A stretch of DNA of 64,000 nt from Rhodoligotrophos sp. CJ14. GTDB lineage: Bacteria > Pseudomonadota > Alphaproteobacteria > Rhizobiales > Im1. The stretch's first letter is position 1. Each line of letters starts with the position of its first letter. A program made the position numbers and the translations under genes. This document shows positions 8,349 to 18,454 of this stretch, piece after piece. The stretch is from the NCBI RefSeq assembly GCF_038811545.1, contig NZ_CP133319.1:4662001-4726000 (forward strand), in the 5' to 3' direction. The notes beneath the pieces are model-generated. The model was not told the DNA's origin and searched no databases. It saw only the letters and a list, made by a program, of their open reading frames with translations.

Positions 8349-11075
8349 CTATGGTGCGTCCACCTTCTTGCTGGATCTGGACTTGGCCGTGCTGGCCGTG
8401 GCTGCTGCAGCCTGGCCCGCTTGCTTAGCGGGTTTCGCCTTTGCCGCGCTAGTCCTAGTGGATTTCGCCTTGCCAGCGGCTTTGTCATCAGATGAAGCCG
8501 CTGCCTTGCTCTTTGCCGACTTGGGCTTGGCCTTCCCGTTCGGGGTCTTGCCCGCGCCATCACCTGCCTTCTTGGCGATGAGCTCGACGGCCTCCTCGAT
8601 GGTCAATGCATCCGGCTCCGTGCCCTTCGGCAGGGTCGCATTGATCTTGCCATATTTGATGTAGGGCCCATAGCGGCCGCTCAACACCTGCACCGGCCCG
8701 CCACCGGTCGGATGCTCGCCGAGATCTTTCAGCACCTCGCCACCTGGCCGGCGACCACCCCGTGCTTCCTTTTCTGCAAGCAGGCTGACCGCGCGATTGA
8801 GCCCGATCGTGAACACATCCTCCGGGCTTTCCAGATTGGCATAGGTAGTCCCATGCTTCACGAATGGACCGAAACGGCCGAAATTCGCGGTAATCGGTTG
8901 CTTTGTCTCCGGATGCAGCCCCACCTCGCGCGGCAGGCTGAGGAGCTTCAGCGCGAGCTCGATATCGATATCCTCGATGGGCGTTCCCTTGGGGATGCTG
9001 GCGCGTTTGGGCTTTTCCTTGCCCTCCGCTGTGCCGAGCTGGACATAGAGGCCGAAACGCCCGTCGAACAGTGTGACATTGAGCCCCGTGTCTGGGTCGA
9101 CACCCAGGAGCTGGCCTTCTGGCGAGGCCGCCGGCGACTTCTCCTGTTCGCCATCGCCCAGCTGACGGGTATAGCGGCATTCCGGATAGTTTGAGCAGCC
9201 GATGAAGGCGCCGAACTTGCCGGTTTTGAGGCTGAGCCGGCCATTGCCGCAATTGGGGCATTGCCGCGGATCACCGCCATCCGCCGGCTGTGGAAAGATA
9301 TGCGGGCCCAGGATTTCGTTGAGCTCTTCGAGGACGTCCGAGACCCGGAGGTCCTGGATGCTCTCGACCGCGCTGATGAAATCCGTCCAGAAGTCGCGCA
9401 ACACCGCCTTCCAGTCGATATCGCCATTGGAGATACGGTCGAGCTGCTCCTCGAGATTGGCCGTGAAGTCATATTCCACATAGCGCCGGAAGAAGCCTTC
9501 GAGGAACGCCGTCACCAGCCGGCCCTTGTCCTCCGGGATGAGGCGCTTCTTCTCGAGCTTCACATAGCCGCGATCGCGCAGAGTGCTGAGGATCGCCGTA
9601 TAGGTCGAAGGCCGCCCGATCCCGAGCTCTTCCATCTTGCGGATCAGTGAGGCTTCCGTATAGCGCGGCGGCGGCTCGGTGAAATGCTGGACGGGCGCGA
9701 GCTTGACGAGCTCGGCAGGCTCACCAGCATTCATCGGCGGGAGCCGCCGTCCATCCTCGCTGTCATCCTCGTCGTCGCGGCCTTCTTGATAGAGCGTCAG
9801 GAACCCGTCGAAGCGGATCACGGATCCGGTTGCGCGCAAGCTATAGTCCCGTCCATCGCTGCCCTTGGCGCTGATATCGACGGTGGTGCGCTCGATTTCC
9901 GCGCTCTCCATCTGGCTCGCGATGGTCCGCTTCCAGATCAGCTCGTACAGCCGCGCCATGTCCGGATCGAGCGCATGAGCCACCGATTCGGGCCTGCGCG
10001 CGAGATCCGTTGGCCGGATCGCTTCGTGTGCCTCCTGGGCATTGCGCGCCTTCGTGGTGTAGCGGCGCGGGGAGGCCGGCACATAGGCCTTGCCGAATCC
10101 CTTCTCGATCACCGCGCGGGCGGCCGTGATGGCCTCTTCCGCCATCTGCACGCCATCCGTTCGCATATAGGTGATGAGGCCCACGCTCTCGCCGCCGAGA
10201 TCGACGCCCTCATAGAGCCGCTGTGCGAGCTGCATCGTGTGCTTCGATGAGAAGCCGAGCTTGCGCGAGGCCTCCTGCTGCAGGGTGGAGGTGATGAACG
10301 GCGGCTGCGGGTGGCGCCGCGCGGGCTTGCTCTCCACCGACCTGACCGTGAACGCGCGATCGCGCAGCGCATCCACGATCTTCTGCGCCGTACCCCCATC
10401 GCCGATCTCGAGCCGGTCGAGCCTTCGGCCGTCGATCTCCACCAGGCGGGCATCGAAGGGTGCACCGGCCTTGGTGCGCATTGCCGCCTCGATGCTCCAA
10501 TATTCCTGCTGCTTGAACCGCTCGATTTCGATCTCGCGGTCGCAGATGAGGCGAAGCGAGACGGACTGCACCCGTCCTGCCGAGCGTGCCCCCGGCAACT
10601 TGCGCCAGAGCACCGGCGAGAGCGTAAAGCCCACGAGATAGTCGAGAGCGCGCCGGGCAAGATAAGCCTCGACCAGATCGTCATCGATCTTGCGCGGGTT
10701 CCTGATCGCTTCCGAAATCGCCGACTGCGTGATCGCGTTGAAGGCGACCCGCTCCACATGCTTGTCCTTCAGCAGTCCCTTGTTCCGCAAAACTTCGAGC
10801 ACGTGCCACGAAATGGCCTCGCCCTCACGATCGGGGTCGGTGGCGAGGATCAGTTTGGAACTCACCTTCAATGCCCGGGCAATGTCGTCGAGCCGCTTCT
10901 TGGCTTTGGCATCGACCTCCCAGGACATGGCGAAATCTTCGTCGGGCCTGACAGAACCATCCTTGGCGGGCAGGTCACGGACATGGCCGAAGGAGGCGAG
11001 GACGGTATAATCGCTCCCCAGATATTTGTTGATGGTCTTGGCCTTGGCCGGTGATTCGACGACGACGACGGTCAT
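8349..11075 (-). CDS. topA: DNA topoisomerase I
   Basis: This 908-residue type IA enzyme relaxes negative supercoils. The Toprim domain begins VVVESPAKAKTINKYLG and has the metal-binding ATDPDREGEAISWH. The active tyrosine is in GLITYMRTDGV. A four-cysteine zinc finger (CPNCGNG and CSNYPEC) lies at about residue 610-640, and repeats with FGRFGPFVKHG and GRYGPYIKYG follow. The last 80 residues are a lysine-, alanine- and serine-rich tail, as in many alphaproteobacterial TopA proteins, probably for DNA contact. It heads the topA-rnr run. Confidence 0.97.
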   Translation of the reverse strand: MTVVVVESPAKAKTINKYLGSDYTVLASFGHVRDLPAKDGSVRPDEDFAMSWEVDAKAKKRLDDIARALKVSSKLILATDPDREGEAISWHVLEVLRNKGLLKDKHVERVAFNAITQSAISEAIRNPRKIDDDLVEAYLARRALDYLVGFTLSPVLWRKLPGARSAGRVQSVSLRLICDREIEIERFKQQEYWSIEAAMRTKAGAPFDARLVEIDGRRLDRLEIGDGGTAQKIVDALRDRAFTVRSVESKPARRHPQPPFITSTLQQEASRKLGFSSKHTMQLAQRLYEGVDLGGESVGLITYMRTDGVQMAEEAITAARAVIEKGFGKAYVPASPRRYTTKARNAQEAHEAIRPTDLARRPESVAHALDPDMARLYELIWKRTIASQMESAEIERTTVDISAKGSDGRDYSLRATGSVIRFDGFLTLYQEGRDDEDDSEDGRRLPPMNAGEPAELVKLAPVQHFTEPPPRYTEASLIRKMEELGIGRPSTYTAILSTLRDRGYVKLEKKRLIPEDKGRLVTAFLEGFFRRYVEYDFTANLEEQLDRISNGDIDWKAVLRDFWTDFISAVESIQDLRVSDVLEELNEILGPHIFPQPADGGDPRQCPNCGNGRLSLKTGKFGAFIGCSNYPECRYTRQLGDGEQEKSPAASPEGQLLGVDPDTGLNVTLFDGRFGLYVQLGTAEGKEKPKRASIPKGTPIEDIDIELALKLLSLPREVGLHPETKQPITANFGRFGPFVKHGTTYANLESPEDVFTIGLNRAVSLLAEKEARGGRRPGGEVLKDLGEHPTGGGPVQVLSGRYGPYIKYGKINATLPKGTEPDALTIEEAVELIAKKAGDGAGKTPNGKAKPKSAKSKAAASSDDKAAGKAKSTRTSAAKAKPAKQAGQAAAATASTAKSRSSKKVDAP

Positions 11076-11478
11076 GAAGATCCCAGATCAGAGGTCGGCC
11101 GCTCGTTCGAGCAAGCCTGGTTCAGCGGATCGAAATGGCAACGCGCCCCTTAAAGCGCAAGCCCCGTGGATAAAGCCCCCATACTGCCGCTCATACCGGT
11201 TGCCTCGCCCTCGGGCAAGCCGGGCGCAAGTTTCTGCACGCTTTTAGACAAGTGTCCGCCATCTTCTGCCGTCACTCTTAAGACAAGCAAAGAGCCTGCC
11301 GACCGGTTACGGGGATCGCGTTCTAGGACCATCCCCGGGTGCTTCCTATACGCTCGTGGCAACCTATGGTTGGTGCTAGGCTTCGTTTGCGGCATGCAGG
11401 CCGACTCCGATCGGCCATTGGGAACCGGATGCTTGCCCCTCATCGAGGGCACATCGAAATCAGGAGCGAGGCGCGCAT
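11076..11478. other. Long intergenic region upstream of topA
   Basis: These roughly 400 bases separate topA (minus) from the small gene at 11479 (plus), so they should carry two outward promoters. I see no convincing -35/-10 pair, hairpin with a T tract, or RNA gene. An open frame on each strand crosses it but neither reads like a protein. Confidence 0.5.
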
Positions 11479-11790
11479 ATGACAACAAGAGAATATGCGT
11501 TGGTGATGGCGGGGCAGACGGGGAGAGCCGCGTTTGCGACGGAGGCCGGATCCAACAGAGGAGCAGGCAGCAGACGCGCGGCGATTCGGCCGACGCCGCC
11601 GGTTGGTCAATCCGACGCTGCCGTGGTCGAATATATCGCTGATATGGCTCTGTCTCTGCGGGACATGTCCGCCGAGGTGAACCAGCCCTTCCTCGGCTAT
11701 CTGCTGGAGATGGTCTTCCAGGAGGCCCATAGCGAGGCCCTCAAGCTGCGTTTTGCCCAGGCCAAGCAATGCACCGTGCATCAGGCATGA
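11479..11790 (+). CDS. Small protein of unknown function
   Basis: The 103-residue product has an unstructured, arginine-rich first half and a compact helical second half (VEYIADMALSLRDMSAEV and GYLLEMVFQEAHSEALKL) with regular hydrophobic spacing. I recall small rhizobial proteins with a similar EYIADM helix but can name no function. AGGAG at 11462-11466 precedes the ATG by about 12 bases, acceptable but long. The gene ends 12 bases before the convergent dprA end. The ordered second half is the main reason to believe it is real. Confidence 0.55.
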   Translation: MTTREYALVMAGQTGRAAFATEAGSNRGAGSRRAAIRPTPPVGQSDAAVVEYIADMALSLRDMSAEVNQPFLGYLLEMVFQEAHSEALKLRFAQAKQCTVHQA

Positions 11791-11802
11791 CGGGCTGATC
11801 GC

Positions 11803-12993
11803 TCAGGACATGGCAGGCTCATCCAGCAAGGCGACACTGTGGCGATCCGCGCGGATGAGTTTGCCAGCGAGTTCGAGCTCCAGCAGCACCACATGCAGGA
11901 TGCCCATATCCAGGTCAGCCTCGCGGATCAGAGTGTCGATCGGGACCGGCGCGGTTCCGAGCAGTTCGATGACGCGACGGCGATCTGCCGCCGTGATGTC
12001 GGGGTCCGGTGCATCGGGCATGCCCGTCATGTCAAGCTCGCCATGCTCGTCTTGGCCGGCAAAGCCGCCATCCCGCGGCGGCTTGGCCATGGGATCCAAC
12101 GCCTCGGCGATATCGCGGGCAGCTGTCACCAATGTGGCTCCCCGGCGGATGAGCGCATTGGTGCCGGCCGCTCGCGGATCAAGCGGCGAGCCGGGCACGG
12201 CGAACACCTCTCGGCCTTGCTCGAGCGCAAGGCGGGCGGTGATGAGCGAGCCCGATCGTTCCGCAGCCTCCACGATGACCACCCCGAGGCTGAGGCCGGC
12301 AATGAGGCGGTTGCGCCGGGGGAAATGCTTGGCCTGGGGCTGTGTGCCCGGCATCATTTCCGTGATCAGCAGGCCCTTCTCACCAATCTCCTGGGCAAGT
12401 CCGGTATTTTCCGGCGGATAGACAATATCGATCCCGCCGGCCAGAACCGCGATCGTGCCCGTGGCAAGGCTGGCCTCATGGGCGGCCGTGTCGATCCCCC
12501 GCGCCAGCCCCGAGACGATGGCGAAACCCATATGCCCGAGTTCTGCAGCAAAGCGGCGGGCGAGCGTACGTCCGCCGGCCGAGGCATTGCGCGAGCCCAC
12601 GATCCCGACGGCCGCCTGCTGCAACAATTCGTATTGACCCTTCACGCAGATCAGCGGCGGTGGCCCATCCAGGCTGCGCAGCAATGTCGGATAAGAGGGC
12701 TCGGGATAAGCGATGAATGAGGCGCCGATCCGCTCGGCCGCAGTAAGGCATCGCTCCGCCGTCTCCAGCGAGCAGAGCCGCAGCCGTCCGTTATGGCCGC
12801 CGCGCGCCGAGAGCTCCGGCAGCCTTTCAATGGCGCGCCGTGCCGTGCGGTAGCGTTGCAGCAGCGTGTAGAATGTCGCCGGCCCTACATTCTCGCTGTT
12901 TGAGAGACGCAGCCAGTCGAGCAGCTCGCCGCGGGGGAGGGACCTTCCAGGCACGCCCACTTCTGCCACCGATGGCACCGATCCCCTGACCAT
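11803..12993 (-). CDS. dprA: DNA-processing protein DprA (Smf)
   Basis: DprA loads RecA onto incoming single-stranded DNA during transformation. The Rossmann-like core is plain: VGIVGSRNASAGG, SGLARGIDTAAHEASL, TIAVLAGGIDIVYPPEN and FPRRNRLIAGLS. A C-terminal winged-helix region (near residues 330-390) is present, as in many proteobacteria. Length (396) is normal. It is the last gene of a minus-strand run with plsY, pyrC, pyrB and ruvX. Presence of dprA alone does not show that the strain is competent. Confidence 0.95.
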   Translation of the reverse strand: MVRGSVPSVAEVGVPGRSLPRGELLDWLRLSNSENVGPATFYTLLQRYRTARRAIERLPELSARGGHNGRLRLCSLETAERCLTAAERIGASFIAYPEPSYPTLLRSLDGPPPLICVKGQYELLQQAAVGIVGSRNASAGGRTLARRFAAELGHMGFAIVSGLARGIDTAAHEASLATGTIAVLAGGIDIVYPPENTGLAQEIGEKGLLITEMMPGTQPQAKHFPRRNRLIAGLSLGVVIVEAAERSGSLITARLALEQGREVFAVPGSPLDPRAAGTNALIRRGATLVTAARDIAEALDPMAKPPRDGGFAGQDEHGELDMTGMPDAPDPDITAADRRRVIELLGTAPVPIDTLIREADLDMGILHVVLLELELAGKLIRADRHSVALLDEPAMS

Positions 12994-13060
12994 GACGCCT
13001 CCCCCACGCGGTCACGTGCGCCGCCTGCAAGGCAAGCGGCATTTCACAACCCGCACCGGG

Positions 13061-13669
13061 TTACTTGCCGAGCTTGATCTTGGATTCCTCGCCCTTCAAC
13101 AGCCGCGAGATATTCTCGCGATGTGCGATGAAGACGATGATCCCCATGATGATGGCGGCAAGGGCGGGCCAACCTCCAAGAGACGCGATGCAGGCAAGCG
13201 CTGTCAACGCTGTTGCCGAGAGGCCGCCAGCGGAAGAATAGCGCGTGAAATAGGCGATCGCGATCCACAGAACGAGAAACAAGAGCCCCAGGGGCCAATG
13301 GAAGCCGAACATGACCCCGAGAAAGGTGGCAACCCCCTTGCCCCCCTTGAAGCGGAGCCACACAGGGAACACGTGGCCAAGAAACGCCGCAAGGCCCGCG
13401 ATCGCTGCCGCCTCGGCCCCCCACCGCCAGCCGATGAGCACCGGGATGGTCCCCTTGATCGCATCGGCAACCAGCGTTGCTGCGGCGAGCTTTTTCGATC
13501 CGGTGCGCAGCACATTGGTCGTGCCGATATTGCCGGAACCGATCGTCCGGATGTCGCCGTGCCCGGCAAGCCGCGTGATGATCAAGCCGAAGGGAATGGA
13601 TCCGCAGAGATAGCCGAATATCGTAAGCAGGAGGCCGGGCAGGGGAGCAAGTGACCAGACCGGATCCAT
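13061..13669 (-). CDS. plsY: Acyl-phosphate:glycerol-3-phosphate acyltransferase PlsY
   Basis: PlsY transfers the acyl group from acyl phosphate to glycerol-3-phosphate, the first step of phospholipid synthesis. The 202-residue protein has about five membrane segments and the family loops: SIPFG near the start, [12 protein letters not shown] as motif 1, and [13 protein letters not shown] as motif 2. [12 protein letters not shown] near the end is typical. AGGAA precedes the start by about 7 bases. It follows pyrC after 9 bases, so the genes are very probably co-transcribed. Confidence 0.95.
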   Translation of the reverse strand: MDPVWSLAPLPGLLLTIFGYLCGSIPFGLIITRLAGHGDIRTIGSGNIGTTNVLRTGSKKLAAATLVADAIKGTIPVLIGWRWGAEAAAIAGLAAFLGHVFPVWLRFKGGKGVATFLGVMFGFHWPLGLLFLVLWIAIAYFTRYSSAGGLSATALTALACIASLGGWPALAAIIMGIIVFIAHRENISRLLKGEESKIKLGK

Positions 13670-13678
13670 GATGCGTTC

Positions 13679-15001
13679 CTACCGCAAGCTGCGCGAATAG
13701 ACGAGATGGCCCGCGACGACGGTTTGCGCGACGCAGCCTTCGAGCACCCGATGCTCGAACGGAGTGTTCTTGGATTTCGACTTGAGCGCTTGCGCTTCCA
13801 CGCGCCAGGAATGATGTGGTGCAATCACGGCGAGATCGGCAGGGGCGCCTGGCCGCAGACTGCCAATGCCGAGCCCAAGAATGCGGGCGGGTGCGCAGCT
13901 CAACGCATCGATCAGCCGGCTGATCGGAATGGTGCGGTTATGCACGAGGCCCATGAGTGCCGACAGCATCGTCTCAAGCCCGATGGCTCCGAACTCGGCT
14001 TCCGCGAAGGGCAGGCGCTTCGTATCCGGCTCCTGCGGGTCATGGCTCGACACGATCACATCGATCGTGCCATCGGCGACGCCCGCCACCACCGCCTGAC
14101 GGTCAGCCTCCGTTCGAAGCGGCGGCGCCAGTTTGAAGAAGCTCCGATAGGCGCCGATATCATTCTCGTTCAGCACCAGGTGATTGACCGAAACGCCCGC
14201 GGTCACCGGCAAGCCGCGTGCCTTCGCCCGGGCAATCAGCTCGACCGAGGCGGCACAGGAGATCTGAGCGGCATGGTAGCGCGCCCCCGTGAGCTCGACG
14301 AGCCTCAGGTCGCGCTCGAGCATGATCACCTCGGCGGCCGTCGGAATGCCTGGCAGGCCGAGCCGGGTTGCGACCTCCCCCTCATTCATGACGCCGCCCG
14401 CGGCAAGCTCGCGCTCCTCGACATGCTGCACCACCAGCATGTCGAAATCGCGCGCATAGGAAAGCGCCCGGCGAAGCACCCGTGCATTGGTGACCGACCG
14501 GTTGCCATCGGTCACGGCCACCGCGCCTGCCTCCTGCAGCAGGCCGATCTCGGTCATCTGTTCACCGGCGGTCTTCTTGGTCAGGGCTGCCATTGGCGCC
14601 ACCCGAACGATCGCCGTGTCCCGCGCGCGCCGCAGAATGAAGTCGACCAGCGCCACGTCATCGATCACCGGATCGGTATTGGGCATCACGATGATCGTGG
14701 TCACCCCGCCCGCTGCCGCCGCTTCCGAAGCCGAGGCAAGCGTTTCCCGGTGCTCGGCCCCGGGTTCGCCGGTAAAGACGCGCATGTCCACAAGCCCCGG
14801 GACCAGCAAGAAACCCCGGCAATCGATATGCGGCACATCACCCAGCGCTTCGGGCATGACCTCGCGCCCGCAGGCAATCACCTGACCGTCCTGGATGAGC
14901 ACGCCGCCCGGCTCATTGAGGCCAATCGAGGGATCGACGATCCCGGCATTCACATAGGCATAAGGCCCCTGGGCCGGTGGCATGTCGATCGGGGCGCTCA
15001 T
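13679..15001 (-). CDS. pyrC: Dihydroorotase-like protein, probably non-catalytic partner of PyrB
   Basis: The 440-residue protein has the amidohydrolase fold of dihydroorotase, but the metal-binding HxH that should follow PGLVD is replaced by Arg74-Val75-Phe76 ([14 protein letters not shown]). The aspartate of the usual SDH/TDH motif is also lost (SSHDPQ near residue 318). From established knowledge, some bacteria carry such an inactive PyrC' that only builds the aspartate transcarbamoylase complex, as in Pseudomonas. Its start overlaps the pyrB stop (ATGA), which fits a tight 1:1 complex. An active dihydroorotase would have to be encoded elsewhere. The call is firm for the fold; inactivity is inference. 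Confidence 0.85.
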   Translation of the reverse strand: MSAPIDMPPAQGPYAYVNAGIVDPSIGLNEPGGVLIQDGQVIACGREVMPEALGDVPHIDCRGFLLVPGLVDMRVFTGEPGAEHRETLASASEAAAAGGVTTIIVMPNTDPVIDDVALVDFILRRARDTAIVRVAPMAALTKKTAGEQMTEIGLLQEAGAVAVTDGNRSVTNARVLRRALSYARDFDMLVVQHVEERELAAGGVMNEGEVATRLGLPGIPTAAEVIMLERDLRLVELTGARYHAAQISCAASVELIARAKARGLPVTAGVSVNHLVLNENDIGAYRSFFKLAPPLRTEADRQAVVAGVADGTIDVIVSSHDPQEPDTKRLPFAEAEFGAIGLETMLSALMGLVHNRTIPISRLIDALSCAPARILGLGIGSLRPGAPADLAVIAPHHSWRVEAQALKSKSKNTPFEHRVLEGCVAQTVVAGHLVYSRSLR

Positions 15002-16032
15002 AGTTCGATCCTGCCGAAGGTTGATCTCGACTCTGCACTGCTCCTCTGCGGCTGAGCGATACCCTGCGGCGAGCGACGTCCGCCGTTGAGATTGCGGGCG
15101 AGCGCGTCCAGCACGGCCATCCGCACCGCGACCCCCATTTCGACCTGCTCGCTGATCACGCTTTGCACGCCATCGGCAACCGCGCTGTCGATCTCCACGC
15201 CCCGGTTCATGGGCCCCGGATGCATGACGAGGGCATCCGGCTTCGCACGGGCGAGCTTCACCTGGTCCAAGCCGAAATAGCGATAATATTCCCGAACGGA
15301 GGGCACGAAGGCCCCATTCATGCGCTCAAGCTGCAGCCGCAGCATCATGACGATATCGCAGCCGGCGAGCCCCTCTTCCATCCGTGAGAAGACCTCGACA
15401 CCATAGCGATCGACCGCATAGGGCAGGAGCGACCGCGGGGCGATGACCCGCACCCTGGCGCCCAGGAGCTGGAGCAGCAATATGTTTGAACGGGCGACCC
15501 GGCTATGCAGGATGTCCCCGCAAATGGCGATGGTCAGGCCCTCGATACGACGCTTCCGCCGGCGAATCGTCAGCGCATCGAGCAGCGCTTGGGTTGGATG
15601 CTCATGCGAGCCGTCGCCCGCATTGATGACCGCGCAGCCGACCTTCTGGGCCAGCAGCTCCGCCGCACCCGCCGCGGAGTGACGCACCACCAATAGGTCT
15701 GGATGCATCGCATTGAGCGTGACTGCCGTATCGAGCAGCGTCTCGCCCTTGGACACGGACGAGCCCTTGACCGACATATTCATCACATCCGCCCCGAGCC
15801 GCTTGCCCGCGAGCTCGAATGAGCTCTGCGTCCGGGTGGACGGCTCGAAGAACAGATTGATTTGCGTCCGGCCCCGCAGGACGGCCTGCTTCTTTTCGCC
15901 CTGGCGATTGAGTTCAACGTAACTCTCAGCCAGATCGAGCAACTGCGTGACTTCCTGAGCTGAAAGCCCATCGATGCCCAGCAGGTGCGAGTGCGAGAGG
16001 ATTCGGTTTGGTTGGTCTGAAATCGCCATCAT
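14998..16032 (-). CDS. pyrB: Aspartate carbamoyltransferase catalytic chain
   Basis: PyrB condenses carbamoyl phosphate with aspartate, the first committed step of pyrimidine synthesis. [16 protein letters not shown] is the carbamoyl phosphate site, [12 protein letters not shown] and [12 protein letters not shown] are the other active-site segments, and [10 protein letters not shown] matches the aspartate loop. At 344 residues it is slightly longer than the E. coli chain, with extra residues at both ends as is usual for class A enzymes that pair with a PyrC-like subunit. Its stop overlaps the next gene. M at 16029 is an equally good start. Confidence 0.96.
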   Translation of the reverse strand: MMAISDQPNRILSHSHLLGIDGLSAQEVTQLLDLAESYVELNRQGEKKQAVLRGRTQINLFFEPSTRTQSSFELAGKRLGADVMNMSVKGSSVSKGETLLDTAVTLNAMHPDLLVVRHSAAGAAELLAQKVGCAVINAGDGSHEHPTQALLDALTIRRRKRRIEGLTIAICGDILHSRVARSNILLLQLLGARVRVIAPRSLLPYAVDRYGVEVFSRMEEGLAGCDIVMMLRLQLERMNGAFVPSVREYYRYFGLDQVKLARAKPDALVMHPGPMNRGVEIDSAVADGVQSVISEQVEMGVAVRMAVLDALARNLNGGRRSPQGIAQPQRSSAESRSTFGRIEL

Positions 16033-16095
16033 TAAAGCTGGTTCTATAGAGCCGGCTCACCGGGCCTTCAAGCGCTTCCTCGATATTATGAGCCG

Positions 16096-16590
16096 CTATT
16101 CTTTGGCGCGCGAAAACAGGCGCAGTCGGTCGAGGACACCTTGCAAGATATAGGCAGCCGCCAGCTTGTCCACGAGTTCGGCCCGCCGAGCCCGGCTCGA
16201 ATCAGCCTCGAGCAGCGTGCGGGTGACCGCGGCTGTGGAAAGCCGCTCATCCCACAACAGAACGGGCAGCGGCGTGAGCTCGGCGAAATTGCGTAGGAAT
16301 GCGCGGGTGGACTGGGCGCGCGGCCCCTCGCTGCCGTTCATGTTGATCGGCAATCCGAGCACGATGCCCCCCACCGGCTCCTCCGCTATGATCGCGAGCA
16401 GGCGCTGAGCATCTTGGCGGAATTTGGTTCGCCGGATCGTCTCTCTGGGGCTCGCGATCGAGCGCGTCGCATCCGACATCGCAACCCCGATGGTTTTCGT
16501 GCCGAGATCAAGTCCGATCAGCCGTTCACCCGGGCCAAGCAGCTGGCCGAATTCTTCGATGCTCATATCGCCTGCCGCTGACTTGTGCAT
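16096..16590 (-). CDS. ruvX: RuvX/YqgF family nuclease
   Basis: This 164-residue RNase H-fold protein is the putative Holliday junction resolvase, now also seen as a 16S rRNA 5'-end maturation nuclease. [18 protein letters not shown] holds the first catalytic aspartate, [17 protein letters not shown] the conserved loop, and [14 protein letters not shown] the second acidic site. An aspartate in [11 protein letters not shown] completes the set. MSIEEF at 16566 is an alternative start without the 8-residue extension. It heads the pyrB-pyrC-plsY-dprA direction of transcription. Confidence 0.92.
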   Translation of the reverse strand: MHKSAAGDMSIEEFGQLLGPGERLIGLDLGTKTIGVAMSDATRSIASPRETIRRTKFRQDAQRLLAIIAEEPVGGIVLGLPINMNGSEGPRAQSTRAFLRNFAELTPLPVLLWDERLSTAAVTRTLLEADSSRARRAELVDKLAAAYILQGVLDRLRLFSRAKE

Positions 16591-16705
16591 TGAAAACCCC
16601 GAGGCTTCCGTTAGGTTGGCTCTATCTGGAGCGGGATCGGATCGGCCTTTGACCCTCTGATCCAGTTCTATGTCTTATTGCCATACAGATGATTGGGATC
16701 CGCAC

Positions 16706-17398
16706 ATGAAAATCACTTGGCTCGGGCACTCCGCCTTCCGAATTGAGACCGGATCGAGTGTGCTGCTCATCGATCCGTTCCTGGGCGCCTTCAATGGTGA
16801 CATTGCCACCGCCACGGCCGGTGCGACCCATATCGCGCTCACCCATGGCCATGACGATCATGTCGGTGACACCGTCTCGATCGCCAAGTCCAACAATGCG
16901 ACCGTGATCGCGGTTTTCGAGCTTGCTGCCTATCTCCAGAAGAAGGGTGCGCCGGCCGCCGAATACGCCAATACCGGTGGCATGATCACCACACCGGACT
17001 TTGATGTGACCTTCGTCAGGGCCGATCACTCGTCATCGACCACGGGCGAGAATGGCGAGACCATCTATCTCGGCAATCCCTGCGGCCTTGTGATCACCAC
17101 CCGCGAGGGCAAGACCATCTACCACATGGGCGATACGGACATCTTCAGCGACATGGCGCTGATCGCCGAGATCCACAAGCCCGATATCGGCATCGTTCCG
17201 ATCGGCGACCGCTTCACCATGGGCCCTAAAGTGGCGGCGCTGGCCTGCACCAAGTTCTTCAATTTCTCCGTGATCCTGCCTGCTCATTATAAGACCTTCC
17301 CGCCTCTGGTGCAGACACCGCAGCCTTTTATTGAGGCGCTCGGGGCCGCCGGCAGCAAGGTGAAGGCCCTCTCGAGCGGCGAGAGTATTACCGTATAG
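16706..17398 (+). CDS. UPF0173 metal-dependent hydrolase
   Basis: The 230-residue protein is a metallo-beta-lactamase-fold hydrolase. It begins MKITWLGHSAFRIET, has the metal site THGHDDHVGD (HxHxDH), and shows YHMGDTD and LPAHYKTFP as further ligand segments. This is the UPF0173 pattern; the physiological substrate is not known. I use the ATG at 16706 because the 12 residues upstream are not typical of the family. It is followed 17 bases later by the acetyltransferase gene, so both may share a message. Confidence 0.92.
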   Translation: MKITWLGHSAFRIETGSSVLLIDPFLGAFNGDIATATAGATHIALTHGHDDHVGDTVSIAKSNNATVIAVFELAAYLQKKGAPAAEYANTGGMITTPDFDVTFVRADHSSSTTGENGETIYLGNPCGLVITTREGKTIYHMGDTDIFSDMALIAEIHKPDIGIVPIGDRFTMGPKVAALACTKFFNFSVILPAHYKTFPPLVQTPQPFIEALGAAGSKVKALSSGESITV

Positions 17399-17415
17399 GG
17401 CGGGGTGAAAGGCTT

Positions 17416-18309
17416 ATGGCGTCTCGTTCAAAGGCTGGCGGGAAGAGCCGGGCCACGACACAGGGGACAACTGCGCGAAGCAGGAAGGGTGCCGTCGCTG
17501 CGGCGCCCAAGCGCGAGCATGGGCGGGGCAAGGGCGCTGCGCAAAGCGCGGCGCCTCCCACAGAAAGCGCAAGGGAAAAGACCACGCGGCCGGTTGGCCC
17601 AGTGGTTGATCCGCTGCCGCCTGGGCGCCGGCCGGACGGTCGCATTCTGTTCGGCCGCACCGTGACGCTTGAGCGGGTCGATCCAGCGCTCCATGCCCGC
17701 GATCTCTTCGATGCATCCCATGATGGCCGGGATCCGGAAGGCACGCTGTGGACCTATATGGCATTCGGGCCCTGGTCCGGTTTTGCGGCCTTCGAGGCCT
17801 GGCTCCAGGCCTTTGCCGCTGACCGAGAGCTCTGCACCTATTCCATCGTGCCCCGCGCGAGCCGCAAGCCTGCCGGCATGGCGTCCTACATGAATATGCG
17901 CCCCGCCGCAGGCGTCATGGAGATCGGCAATATCTGGCTTGCACCGCGCCTTCAGAGGACCCGAGAGGCAACGGAATCGATCTTCCTCCTGATGCGCCAT
18001 GCCTTCGAGGATCTGGGCTGTCGTCGGCTCGAATGGAAATGCGATGCCCTCAATGCGCCATCGCGCGCCGCAGCCGAGCGTTTCGGCTTCACCTTTGAAG
18101 GCATCTTTCGCAAGCACATGATCGTCAAAGGACGCAGCCGGGACACCGCGTGGTTCTCGATCATCGATGAGGAGTGGCCCAGGCTTCGTGCGGGTTTCCT
18201 CGCTTGGCTGGCGGACGACAATTTCGATGCCGAGGGCCGGCAGAAGCGGGCGCTGACGGCCTGCTTTCCGGAAAACGAACTGAGGACCGAAAGCGCGAAG
18301 CACGCCTAA
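17416..18309 (+). CDS. GNAT N-acetyltransferase, RimJ/RimL type, with basic N-terminal extension
   Basis: The 297-residue protein has a GNAT domain from about residue 70 to 255. FGRTVTLERVDPA opens it, GNIWLAPRLQRTREATES is the acetyl-CoA binding segment, and AERFGFTFEGIFRKHMIVKGR closes the fold in the RimJ/RimL manner. The first 60 residues are a low-complexity stretch rich in Arg, Lys, Ala and Gly, unlike the rest. The extension may bind nucleic acid, or the true start may lie further in. Acceptor substrate unknown. Confidence 0.82.
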   Translation: MASRSKAGGKSRATTQGTTARSRKGAVAAAPKREHGRGKGAAQSAAPPTESAREKTTRPVGPVVDPLPPGRRPDGRILFGRTVTLERVDPALHARDLFDASHDGRDPEGTLWTYMAFGPWSGFAAFEAWLQAFAADRELCTYSIVPRASRKPAGMASYMNMRPAAGVMEIGNIWLAPRLQRTREATESIFLLMRHAFEDLGCRRLEWKCDALNAPSRAAAERFGFTFEGIFRKHMIVKGRSRDTAWFSIIDEEWPRLRAGFLAWLADDNFDAEGRQKRALTACFPENELRTESAKHA

Positions 18310-18454
18310 CCCGTTCGCTCTTTCATACAAAGCAGCGCCGAACCTCAGGTTCATGCTCACTTCTTGCGGATAATTCCGAGAACGCGCATATAGTTGCTCA
18401 GCAGCCTATACTCTCGTTCGATTTGCAGAACGCTTGATCCGAGGAAAAGTGAGA

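Noticed and set aside
11166-11642. Open frame overlapping the small gene at 11479 in another frame
   Set aside because: It has no ribosome binding site, no domain and many rare transitions; the frame at 11479 has better structure and a purine-rich leader.
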